Position numbers and translations under genes: made by a program. Below are positions 1-7,329 of a stretch of 7,439 bases of DNA, piece after piece (within the stretch, counting starts at the first letter, position 1; every line of letters begins with the position of its first letter). Source of the stretch: Fidelibacterota bacterium UBA7303 (GTDB taxonomy: Bacteria > Fidelibacterota > Marinisomatia > Marinisomatales > UBA1611); NCBI GenBank assembly GCA_002471805.1, contig DKQR01000198.1, positions 1-7,439 on the forward strand, given 5' to 3'. The notes below the pieces were generated by a model. The model was not told where the DNA came from. It ran no database searches and saw only the letters and a program-made list of their open reading frames with translations.

Positions 1-270
1 TCCGAAGAAGCTGTTCTGAATATCCGCAATGTATTGGCGGTTGGAAAAAATCGCATCAACTGAGTTCTCGCCCATGGCCAATCCCGCCGGGTTCCAGAAT
101 ACCGCATCCACACCTGTTGCCGTTGCAGCAGCACCGCCACCAGAAAGATAGCGGGCGCCGGGTACAACCAGCAACTGGGTAGATGAAGCTGAACCCATCC
201 GTGAGCTCTGCCCAAGGACCATGGAACTAAGAATAATGATGCCTAAAGTCGAAATGATTTGTTTTTTCAT
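1..270 (-). CDS. PorV/PorQ-family outer-membrane protein, N-terminal 90 residues (3' part outside window)
   Basis: Reading the minus strand from the ATG at 270-268 gives 90 uninterrupted codons that run off the left edge. The product starts MKKQIISTLG, followed by a hydrophobic stretch to about residue 19, then VLG-Q near residue 20, a good type I signal peptide with no lipobox cysteine. The mature start has VVPGARYLSGGGAAATATG (35-53), then DAVFWNPAGLA (55-65). A Gly/Ala-rich segment followed by FWNPAGLA is the hallmark of the start of PorV/PorQ (FadL-like, UPF0164) outer-membrane barrels. In Porphyromonas, PorV shuttles type IX cargo from the translocon to the attachment complex. The family is usually about 300-400 residues, so most of the barrel is missing here. 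The start is supported by GGAGAG 4 nt upstream. The gene lies 23 nt after the gene for a protein with a type IX-like C-terminus, which fits a shuttle role; a simple FadL-like porin is the alternative. Confidence 0.82.
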   Translation of the reverse strand, partial: MKKQIISTLGIIILSSMVLGQSSRMGSASSTQLLVVPGARYLSGGGAAATATGVDAVFWNPAGLAMGENSVDAIFSNRQYIADIQNSFFG

Positions 271-274
271 TTTT

Positions 275-280
275 CTCTCC
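275..280 (-). promoter_or_regulatory. Ribosome binding site of the PorV/PorQ-like gene
   Basis: The minus strand reads CGGAGAGAAAAATG, a strong Shine-Dalgarno match (GGAG, 6 nt from the ATG at 270-268). It lies within the 23-nt gap after the stop codon of the preceding gene. It fixes the start of this otherwise truncated gene and favours translation from a shared message. Confidence 0.7.
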
Positions 281-293
281 GTTTAAATGATCA

Positions 294-3200
294 TTAATAG
301 TACTTGAGCACTTGTGTTTCCTGAACAAGTGCAAGTTTCAAGATCTTTTCATTGCCACCAGACTCTACACGAACAAGGTAGAGACCGCTGGCCACAGGAT
401 AACCATACTGGTTCTTTAAATCCCAGCGGGTAAACTGGCTGCCGTCATCTGTTTTTTCAATCTTCTTTACAAATGTACCGCCAAGCGAATAGATGCTGAT
501 GGTGGCAGTACTGGGCAAATGATTGAAAGAAACATATTTATCAGCTCTGCTGGTTTCCAACTCATGGAACCCATAGTACGGATTTGGATAAACATTAACA
601 TCCTCAACTACATTTGAAGTTGAAGATGTTGCTTTCTGTGTACTGAATGTAAATTGATCCACACCCAACTGTAATGGATTAGCGTAGTTAAAGGTTACAA
701 CGTCTCCCTGGTTAAACTGGGTATCCCACCAAACCACATTCCACGTTAGGTTCCCTTCCCAATCAGCATAGGCTCCGTCTTCCTGGTAGGGCAAATGAAT
801 AAAGTGGGTGTACATCCGATCATAGGGATTAAAACTATAGACAGTATCACCAGAAACATAAGACTGCATTCTATCATAGATAGCTATATCAATTTGCTGC
901 TCTCCACCTTCTGCTTCCATGTCCCACACTTCGAACGGAATCTTAATCCTGAATGGAGTCCCATCTCCGGGATTGCCTGGGTCAGGATGGTCTGATAATG
1001 GACTTAACCTTGATCCATTTATCCAAGCCCAGGATCCACCTTCGGCAAGAGCCGGGTAGTACACAACTCCTGCAGCAGTTGTAGTTGGTGTAGCCTCGAA
1101 CTCACCTGTAAACCTGATTTGAATATCTCTCTGCAGATAATCCACAGACGTAAGCCCAAAACCATAGGTTTCTATTGCCATCGCAGTAATAGCCCAACCA
1201 TGCTGTGCGTATGAACCAAAATCAAAAATGGCATCACCGTCGCTGCCGGTATAGGTTGTTTCAAACTCCCAGCCATACCAATCACTAGGGGCCGCATAAC
1301 CACCTGCCACATTTACGGTAAATCCGTCTGTTGTTACGGCTGCAGCTGTATTATAGTGCAGTTTGGATTTATTTTCAGCAGAAGCACCATTCCATAAATC
1401 ACCGCCGCTAACAACAGTTTGTTTCTCTAAAAGCGTCGTGCCGGTTGTTGTGTTAGCCAGGTTCCAGTGCTTTTCAATCTGCACATAATAACCCAGTTCC
1501 GTAATTGAGCAAGTTCCTTCAGCATTAATAGCTGTGGACAAGATGTCTCCATTACAGTCTTCACCGATACCATAGGACTCACAGGTTTCACATTGTCCGC
1601 CACCGCCAACGGATGTATCAGCACACCACCACTGCGCCCAGCCATCATCAATAATGACATAGTCTATATCGATAGCATTGGTGGGGAAATCTGCAGGTGT
1701 GTTAATATTTACAACAATCACTTCCCCACCAGCAAAAAACCCGTAAGGAGCTGAATTATTCCCCAGCATAATTTCATTATCGGAGATTAACGCTGTTACA
1801 CCCCCGCTGGTCTCTGATGCACTATTAATTTCTGTACCTTCAGGGAATGTCAGGCTCACACCATCTGCGTAGTTATAGTCCGGTGAAACGACATTCACGT
1901 TCAATACAAGGTCGATAGTCCCTACAGGCATGGCCGTATTTGCCACACCTGTGACCGTCGATGGTGATACATCGCCAACCTTAGCGGCAGGTTCAGAAGT
2001 ATGCCAATTTCCTTCCAGATCAAGATAGTAGGCCTGCTCTGAAAAGGTCACCGCATAACTATTGCCGGTGAGTTCGTAGGGATTCACCACTGTCACTGTT
2101 GCAGATGCATTGGCAGTTCCGCTATGGGTAACCGTAACATCAGATCCATAAGAACCTTCTTCGCCAATGGTAGCCCCTGGATTTAGATCATGGGGCACTA
2201 CTGTAATCCTAGTTTCACCTGATTCCAGCGTCTTAAAGGGACTGCCAGCGTTGTCTGGTAGATAGCTGTATGCAGTCACCGCAAAATAGTAGGATATCCC
2301 ATTGGACATGGGACGGCCGCGTATTTCGTCATAATCTGTTTCAAAGTGCCGCTGAATACCGCTGTCAGTACCGGTCTGCTTGGCGGCATCTACCACCAAA
2401 CCTGTTAACGGGTCTACCGTGGGGTCTAAAATATTCTGTATCAGGTTGACCTTATCATATGTTGCAACCTTGACACCCTCAGTCAGGGGGGAACCGGAAC
2501 CGGGCAACTGGTATACATTATACCCTTCAAACTTAAACCCGGCACTCACCGATTCTTCCGTTGTAGACACAGCAGAACTGTTGGAGCCCCAATCCAACGC
2601 GATTTTTCCATCCATTTCAATCCCAATGACCGATGGGGATGTAGGTGCGCTGGGGAGAGAAAAATTATTATCATATGCGTACTGGGCATAGGTATCAACA
2701 TATTTTGCCACGGAAACGGATGATACTGCGTCAAGGCCTGTTCCGGCAGCCAGGGCGAGCACGACATCGGCATCATCACCCAGAACCATGTTAAATGGAC
2801 CACTGGCCATCACCAGGCGACGGTCACCAGGGGGCAATTGTACTCCATCAATCCAGCCTGAACCAGAAACTGGATCCCCGGAAAGGGCAAACTTTGTTTC
2901 CTCACCTGTGGCCGGGTCTGTCCACGGAATCTGGACGGGGTATTCTGGACGGGGCAGAAAACCTTCCATCAGGTTAAAGAACTGCAGCGAACCAGCATAT
3001 GAGAAACTAGGGTCGCTGATGGATGAACCGGCACCGAAATAAGTAAAAGATGTCATCCCCAGAAACTCTGTAACGTCACCGTCGCCATCGATGTCCATAT
3101 TGTCAACTGGTCCCTGGAGGAAATCATATCCGCCAGCAGGGCAAGCCAGACCATAGATACCATTGAAAACGCCATCCAGGCGGTTGCCGTTATATACATA

Positions 3201-4166
3201 TCCAAAAGAAAGATCCACATCACAGCCTACGTAGTCATCAGTAAAGGTCCCCAGATCTGGATCAGACCACTGGGTAAAATATACTGTGTCCAGAGTAGCA
3301 TCTGCCGGAGTATCGGGCAGGCCTACATATTTCATATTAGCTTTTTTAAATACAATATTTCCCAAAGGATCGCTGGCACCAAAAGCGTAAGCCCACATGG
3401 TGACCCGCAACTCAATACCGATTGGGTCCGCACCGTAAATCTGCGCGGATGTGTTGTTATAACCAATACTGTCTCCAGTGGCGCTTACAATTTTTGGAAT
3501 ATCATTGGAAATGGTCCACAGGGTCTGATCGGCACCCGGGTATCCGGGAATATCTGTTGCCGGATTATAGGATCCATCCCCATCGACGTCATTGTAAGGA
3601 GCCCCCAGATGGGCCGGCCAGTTATTCCAATCATGTTCATATGTGGCTTTCACATTCGCGATCTGTTCAGCAGAAACACTTGAAGACGTTTCCATATAAA
3701 AATTTGCTGCGTCAGTTGAAAGATCGCCTGTAGCCCAGTCCTTGCGCACACGCCAGACTTGATGGTTCGTAGGGTCATCTGAGCCGATAACATTCCCATC
3801 TGCATCATAGATCGCCTGCCCTGCTTTCATCCCATGATAGTAAGTTGAACCATTTACTCTGACTCGCTGTGGTCCGCCATCATTGACCTTACAGCCCCAG
3901 AGCATGCCATCTTCATAGATCAAACCACCGGTAAAGATGGGATAATCAACCTGCTCCCCATTGGGGCTTCCGGAAGTTGTTCCGCCGCCACTCTTGGTGA
4001 TCCAATAGGCCATATTATTAATATTGATCACAGAGATAGTGGGGTTTAGGACCTCAGCATCACTCATGGACCTTGCTGCTGCTGCAGATGTCGGACCTTT
4101 ACCAAACAATGTGGAGATCAGGAAGACACTACTAACAACAATCATTATAAGATTCTTTTTCTTCAT
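294..4166 (-). CDS. Large secreted modular surface protein with FnIII-like region and type IX-like C-terminal sorting domain (1290 aa)
   Basis: Function unknown. A signal peptide is clear: MKKK, hydrophobic core to about residue 22, then an Ala run (28-31) before the mature part. Residues about 35-500 form one long region rich in Trp, Tyr, Gly and Asp that I cannot assign to a named family. It holds two Asp-rich loops resembling calcium-binding EF-hand/dockerin-type loops (193-205, DVDGDG; 358-368, DIDGDGD). Residues about 505-660 look like a fibronectin type III-like module (SAPTSPSV, FEGYNVYQ, YYFAVTAYSY). Residues about 670-1180 are beta-rich repeats interrupted by a five-cysteine segment (848-886). 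The C-terminus (1190-1276) starts VNVYPNPYYG and ends GLYLVRVESGGNEKILKLAL, the pattern of a FlgD-Ig-like/type IX type A sorting domain. The product is therefore probably exported to the cell surface. The gene sits 55 nt after a TonB-dependent receptor gene and 23 nt before a PorV-like gene, suggesting a surface partner of the receptor. The start is the first ATG in frame; the next Met (residue 8) would lose the basic n-region. No frameshift was seen. Confidence 0.9.
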   Translation of the reverse strand: MKKKNLIMIVVSSVFLISTLFGKGPTSAAAARSMSDAEVLNPTISVININNMAYWITKSGGGTTSGSPNGEQVDYPIFTGGLIYEDGMLWGCKVNDGGPQRVRVNGSTYYHGMKAGQAIYDADGNVIGSDDPTNHQVWRVRKDWATGDLSTDAANFYMETSSSVSAEQIANVKATYEHDWNNWPAHLGAPYNDVDGDGSYNPATDIPGYPGADQTLWTISNDIPKIVSATGDSIGYNNTSAQIYGADPIGIELRVTMWAYAFGASDPLGNIVFKKANMKYVGLPDTPADATLDTVYFTQWSDPDLGTFTDDYVGCDVDLSFGYVYNGNRLDGVFNGIYGLACPAGGYDFLQGPVDNMDIDGDGDVTEFLGMTSFTYFGAGSSISDPSFSYAGSLQFFNLMEGFLPRPEYPVQIPWTDPATGEETKFALSGDPVSGSGWIDGVQLPPGDRRLVMASGPFNMVLGDDADVVLALAAGTGLDAVSSVSVAKYVDTYAQYAYDNNFSLPSAPTSPSVIGIEMDGKIALDWGSNSSAVSTTEESVSAGFKFEGYNVYQLPGSGSPLTEGVKVATYDKVNLIQNILDPTVDPLTGLVVDAAKQTGTDSGIQRHFETDYDEIRGRPMSNGISYYFAVTAYSYLPDNAGSPFKTLESGETRITVVPHDLNPGATIGEEGSYGSDVTVTHSGTANASATVTVVNPYELTGNSYAVTFSEQAYYLDLEGNWHTSEPAAKVGDVSPSTVTGVANTAMPVGTIDLVLNVNVVSPDYNYADGVSLTFPEGTEINSASETSGGVTALISDNEIMLGNNSAPYGFFAGGEVIVVNINTPADFPTNAIDIDYVIIDDGWAQWWCADTSVGGGGQCETCESYGIGEDCNGDILSTAINAEGTCSITELGYYVQIEKHWNLANTTTGTTLLEKQTVVSGGDLWNGASAENKSKLHYNTAAAVTTDGFTVNVAGGYAAPSDWYGWEFETTYTGSDGDAIFDFGSYAQHGWAITAMAIETYGFGLTSVDYLQRDIQIRFTGEFEATPTTTAAGVVYYPALAEGGSWAWINGSRLSPLSDHPDPGNPGDGTPFRIKIPFEVWDMEAEGGEQQIDIAIYDRMQSYVSGDTVYSFNPYDRMYTHFIHLPYQEDGAYADWEGNLTWNVVWWDTQFNQGDVVTFNYANPLQLGVDQFTFSTQKATSSTSNVVEDVNVYPNPYYGFHELETSRADKYVSFNHLPSTATISIYSLGGTFVKKIEKTDDGSQFTRWDLKNQYGYPVASGLYLVRVESGGNEKILKLALVQETQVLKYY
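339..599 (-). other. Encoded C-terminal sorting domain (FlgD-Ig/T9SS type A-like) of the 1290-aa protein
   Basis: This segment encodes residues 1190-1276. It contains VYPNPYYG (1192-1199), a central beta-strand motif ATISIYSLGGTFVKKI (1221-1236), WDLKNQYGYPVASGLY (1248-1263) and the final strand EKILKLALVQ (1273-1282). The order matches the Ig-like fold of type IX C-terminal domains: YPNP, then a structured 'IYSLGG' strand, then 'W-D-x-N-G-x-x-V-x-x-G-x-Y', then a terminal basic/hydrophobic strand. An extra eight residues (ETQVLKYY) follow the usual end point. The domain assignment is from motif recognition; actual cleavage or lipid attachment by a PorU-like enzyme is not shown. Confidence 0.8.
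2930..2954. repeat. 11-bp direct repeat with 14-bp period inside the 1290-aa gene
   Basis: The plus strand carries tctggacgggg at 2930-2940 and again at 2944-2954, separated by 3 bp. The 14-bp period is not a multiple of three, so the copies are read in different frames (part of PRPEYPVQIP). It may be a relic of a small duplication balanced by another indel, or chance. No functional meaning is evident. Confidence 0.5.
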
Positions 4167-4221
4167 GGTTTTTATACCCTTTTTCTTTTTTAGATTAAAA
4201 TTTCTCAGCTATTCCTTATAG
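4167..4221 (-). other. 55-nt intergenic gap without terminator, with weak ribosome binding site for the 1290-aa gene
   Basis: The gap is A-rich on the minus strand and shows no GC-rich hairpin, so read-through from the receptor gene is expected. The best Shine-Dalgarno candidate is AAAAAGGG (complement of 4177-4184), whose AGGG lies 10 nt before the ATG at 4166-4164. This is weaker and more distant than the GGAG sites of the two flanking genes, which suggests a different translation rate for the middle gene. No separate promoter could be supported here. Confidence 0.55.
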
Positions 4222-7200
4222 TTAGAAACTGACACTGGCACCCATTCTAACAATCTGCGGGGTTGCAAAAACATCCCGGCCAAAATCATTGATATAATGC
4301 TGCCTGTTTTCCAGGTTAATATTGCGATAGAGATCAACATAGGTCTGACCATTGGCCGCCACAATTTCAGTGCTCAATTTTGGATCTGTCAGGAAACCGT
4401 CATCATAGGCATTCCCTGAACGTGAGTAAACGTTGATTACATTCTTGGTATCCAGCAGGTTTTCCACATAAGCAAATACTGTTACGCCCATGCCGCCAAG
4501 CTTCAGTGTATAATCAACCTTCAGGTTTACATAATTCTGCCAGGGTGTAGTGGACTGACCTACCGGCTCCTGCGGTTCGCGGGAGCGGGCATCCTGAAGG
4601 AGGGCACCTGCATCGGCAGCGCGCTGGCCCATACCGCCATCACTCAATGTATAGGGGTGGCCGCTGTTAAATTTGTATTGCAGGTTAACACCAAGCCCGC
4701 TTAACAGGCCGTCACCTTCTCCAAAGCGGTAATCCATTGAAACAGCACCGCGATGCTTATTGGTATAGTAAAGCGGAGTAATCATTAACGGCGGAGGACT
4801 TAATGCCGCCTGGTCGAGGTTTCCTGCATTTGAGTTGGGATCCGAGTTAATTCCCCGGGCATCAGACCAAGTATAGGATGAAAAGGCCATCAGACGGTTT
4901 ATCCGGCGGGTCCTGAGGGTGAATTCAAATCCATTCACTGTTGTGAAATCACCATTCATATAATACGGGGCATTAAATGCCGCCCCGTAGGTATTATCAA
5001 TATCTACATCAGTATTGCGGCCAATTACAACCTGGCCTGTGGTATTCTTGGCAAATGCTGTAACATCAATGGCAGCATCGGGAAGAAACTGGTAGCTCAT
5101 GCCAACTTCATACTGTGTTGTTTCCACAGGATCCAAATCAAAACCCATGGGATCCGGGGTGTAGTTCTGTCCGCCCCAGACCAGGTGCATGTACCGAGTG
5201 GAAGAATAGGGCAGGTCCAGTTCCGGCATCTGGGAAAACTTCCCATACTGTAGGTGAAATACGATTTCATCTGTTACAGGAAATGCCAGTCCTAAACGGG
5301 GTTGGATACTGGTCTTGGTTTCAGAATCTACGAATTCACTTTCATGAACTCCCTGGTTAGTCTCATCCCAGCCCGGGTTTGCCGGGTCCTTCATTTTCCA
5401 GTCATCCATATTAAAATTATCCATACGGACACCAGCACTGACCACAAGGTCACCGGCTTCATACTTGTCATTAACATACAGAGATGTGGTAGAAGGCTGC
5501 CGCGGACCGTCAAGGCCCTCATTAATTTCATTGCCATAATCGTCATAACCGATCTGGCCACCACGGTTATAGTTGGAAAGATCAGCAGTTACATCCGCAT
5601 TGCTGCCGCTTGTCGCATCTGCAAGGGTGTATTTCCCATCAGCAATCGCTTTATTAATATTGTACAGGGCACCAGTACCCAGATAGAATGTGCGGTATTC
5701 ATAGTTTTTCATATCAAAACCGGCGCGTATTTCATGGTCACCCATCTGGTATGTTATACCGGCATCAAAACCATTGGTCTTGCGATTGTTCATGGACCAG
5801 CCGGTGGTAACATCACCGGGACGCTTGAATCCAAATGCGTTGCCCACATAATAATCAGCCGGTGAAATATAGGTTTCTCCGGGGGTGGCAAAATTTGTGT
5901 TGCCGCCGGCCCACCAGGAAGCATCAATCCCAGCAGCCGCAACGGATGCTGAGTCGGCATAGCCAAGGGCGTCACCGATATCGCCAGGTTTGCCCATACC
6001 ATCATCATAGCCTACGTAATCCCTGTTCATGGTGCTGACACCGGCAGAGATTAAGAAGTTTGGATTCAGGAAATAATTCGCACGGGCATTAAGCATAGTT
6101 AAGCTGCGTTCAGATTTTGGAAGACGAGAAGGTCCGTAACCGTCATCTCCATCAACAAACATATAATAAATGGGCAGAGAATTACTCTCATAGGTATTAT
6201 TATCCAATACACCGGAGAGACGCAGGTTAATAGGGCCTAAGTCCATTGTTGCAGTACCGTTTACCTGCATGATATCCTGGGCACGGTGTTGAACCCCATT
6301 TTTTCCGCCTGATTCAAATACAATAGGAATTTCTTCACCATCTTCGGTTTGCCCGGCTACTTTACTTACTAGAGGTTCCCCATCATTGATTGAAAAATCT
6401 GTATAATACGTAGGGGAATGATCATCCACGTGCTTACTGCGAACTGCTGCAAAAAACTTAACCGGTCCAGCGGGACCGCCAAGAGTGGCCGTTATGTCTG
6501 TAAGACCGTAATCACCTTGTTCAAAGCGGACATTGCCGCCAAATTCATTACCGCCGGTACGTAGGGTTTGCCTCACCACACCAGAGTTGGCACCGCCTAC
6601 ATGAGCACCATAACCACCTGCTTCTACTGCAATCTCCGCTAAAGCTTCCGGAATGGCTGATATGTCGCGGCCGGTATTGATCACATCTGTGATCTGGGCA
6701 CCGTCCAGGGTATAAGCCACTTCTTCTGCGCGGCTGCCACGGATGTGCAACTGGCCATTGGTAATGGTAACGCCAGCCTGCATATCCAGCATACCGGTTA
6801 CACTGCGGGAGGCCGCATTTTGAATCTCTTCTGCGTCAACTGAACGCACGGAATTGGTCGCACTTTGTTCTACCAGTCGTTTCTTACCAACAATGGTAAC
6901 CGCCTCTCCTTCAACTGCTGATGATTCCAAGGCAAAATCCAGTGGGGTAGTCAGGTCGACCTTGACGGACACATTAGATTCTGTCGTGCTCTTATAGCCA
7001 ATATAAGAGGCCGTAACAGAATACCTCCCGGCAGGGACATTCAAGATGGTATAACCTCCATCTACATCTGTGGCGGCACCCATACCGGAACCATCGACAA
7101 TCACATTGGCACCAGCAAGGGCAGTACCATCTGAGGAAGTAACTGTACCCCTCAATTTACCCGTGGTTTGCCCCCAGGCTAAAGATACGATAACAAATAA

Positions 7201-7227
7201 GGCTGCTAATTTCGAGAGTTTTCTCAT
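4222..7227 (-). CDS. TonB-dependent outer-membrane receptor with N-terminal carboxypeptidase-regulatory-like domain (1001 aa)
   Basis: This is an energy-coupled outer-membrane receptor for an unknown ligand. A signal peptide (MRKLSKLAALFVIVSLAWG, cut near residue 19-20) leads into a CarboxypepD_reg-like beta-sandwich at about 23-100, with GTVTSSDGTALAGANV, DGGYTILNVPAGRYSV and IGYKS motifs. A linker at 107-115 (GEAVTIVGK) occupies the place where related receptors carry the TonB-contacting segment. The plug domain spans about 118-228, with LHIRGSRAEEVAYTLDGAQ (160-178) and GGYGAHVGGANSGVV (204-218). The rest is a 22-strand-type barrel, including PRLGLAFPVTD, a late VENLLDTKNVINVYS (921-935) and a terminal Phe in GASVSF, as expected for barrel insertion by BamA. 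Length fits the family. The start has GGAG at good spacing. No SusD-like gene follows; instead there is a large secreted protein and a PorV-like gene. Substrate (glycan, peptide, siderophore or other) cannot be told from sequence. It is first in the apparent operon. Confidence 0.93.
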   Translation of the reverse strand: MRKLSKLAALFVIVSLAWGQTTGKLRGTVTSSDGTALAGANVIVDGSGMGAATDVDGGYTILNVPAGRYSVTASYIGYKSTTESNVSVKVDLTTPLDFALESSAVEGEAVTIVGKKRLVEQSATNSVRSVDAEEIQNAASRSVTGMLDMQAGVTITNGQLHIRGSRAEEVAYTLDGAQITDVINTGRDISAIPEALAEIAVEAGGYGAHVGGANSGVVRQTLRTGGNEFGGNVRFEQGDYGLTDITATLGGPAGPVKFFAAVRSKHVDDHSPTYYTDFSINDGEPLVSKVAGQTEDGEEIPIVFESGGKNGVQHRAQDIMQVNGTATMDLGPINLRLSGVLDNNTYESNSLPIYYMFVDGDDGYGPSRLPKSERSLTMLNARANYFLNPNFLISAGVSTMNRDYVGYDDGMGKPGDIGDALGYADSASVAAAGIDASWWAGGNTNFATPGETYISPADYYVGNAFGFKRPGDVTTGWSMNNRKTNGFDAGITYQMGDHEIRAGFDMKNYEYRTFYLGTGALYNINKAIADGKYTLADATSGSNADVTADLSNYNRGGQIGYDDYGNEINEGLDGPRQPSTTSLYVNDKYEAGDLVVSAGVRMDNFNMDDWKMKDPANPGWDETNQGVHESEFVDSETKTSIQPRLGLAFPVTDEIVFHLQYGKFSQMPELDLPYSSTRYMHLVWGGQNYTPDPMGFDLDPVETTQYEVGMSYQFLPDAAIDVTAFAKNTTGQVVIGRNTDVDIDNTYGAAFNAPYYMNGDFTTVNGFEFTLRTRRINRLMAFSSYTWSDARGINSDPNSNAGNLDQAALSPPPLMITPLYYTNKHRGAVSMDYRFGEGDGLLSGLGVNLQYKFNSGHPYTLSDGGMGQRAADAGALLQDARSREPQEPVGQSTTPWQNYVNLKVDYTLKLGGMGVTVFAYVENLLDTKNVINVYSRSGNAYDDGFLTDPKLSTEIVAANGQTYVDLYRNINLENRQHYINDFGRDVFATPQIVRMGASVSF

Positions 7228-7234
7228 TTTTCAG

Positions 7235-7240
7235 TCTCCA
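7235..7240 (-). promoter_or_regulatory. Ribosome binding site of the TonB-dependent receptor gene
   Basis: The minus strand reads TGGAGACTGAAAAATG: GGAGA sits at ideal spacing (about 7 nt) from the ATG at 7227-7225. This supports the chosen start, which also gives an intact signal peptide. Confidence 0.75.
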
Positions 7241-7299
7241 TTTAGTTTTAATAAAATTTTATTTTTTTGCGTTGGGGAAGATCCTGCTGAATGCAGTGT

Positions 7300-7326
7300 G
7301 AATCATACGAACCCAAGACGAATCAT
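7300..7326. repeat. GAATCAT direct repeat with 20-bp period in the leader
   Basis: The heptamer gaatcat occurs at 7300-7306 and 7320-7326 on the plus strand, exactly 20 bp apart, close to two helical turns, and adjacent to the inverted repeat. Such spacing suits tandem binding of a regulator on one DNA face. Seven-base matches are short, so chance is possible. Confidence 0.3.
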
Positions 7327-7329
7327 CCA

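Noticed and set aside
2380..3042. Several 60-103-codon open frames on the plus strand (2380-2691, 2788-3042) and an extra minus-frame one (2546-2803)
   Set aside because: All overlap the 1290-aa gene, show no coherent protein features and are frame shadows.
4074..4085. GCA/TGC triplet run as a possible phase-variable repeat
   Set aside because: Only four alanine codons near the signal-peptide end, in frame; too short to suggest slippage control.
4024..4221. 65-codon plus-strand frame ending in a Phe-rich hydrophobic tail
   Set aside because: The Phe run is the complement of the A-rich gap and the lysine codons at the start of the 1290-aa gene; an antisense shadow.
5302..5865. 187-codon open frame on the plus strand
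   Set aside because: It lies wholly antisense to the barrel of the TonB-dependent receptor, has no ribosome site or recognisable motifs, and the minus-strand protein is clearly real.
7224..7241. Five-codon mini-frame (METEK) whose TGA overlaps the receptor's ATG as ATGA
   Set aside because: It contains the receptor's own Shine-Dalgarno sequence and has no ribosome site of its own, so translational coupling from a leader peptide is unlikely; probably chance.
7250..7263. A/T-only palindrome aataaaattttatt with adjacent T-run, as a possible terminator or operator
   Set aside because: A stem without any GC pair would be unstable, and such palindromes are common by chance in AT-rich leaders.
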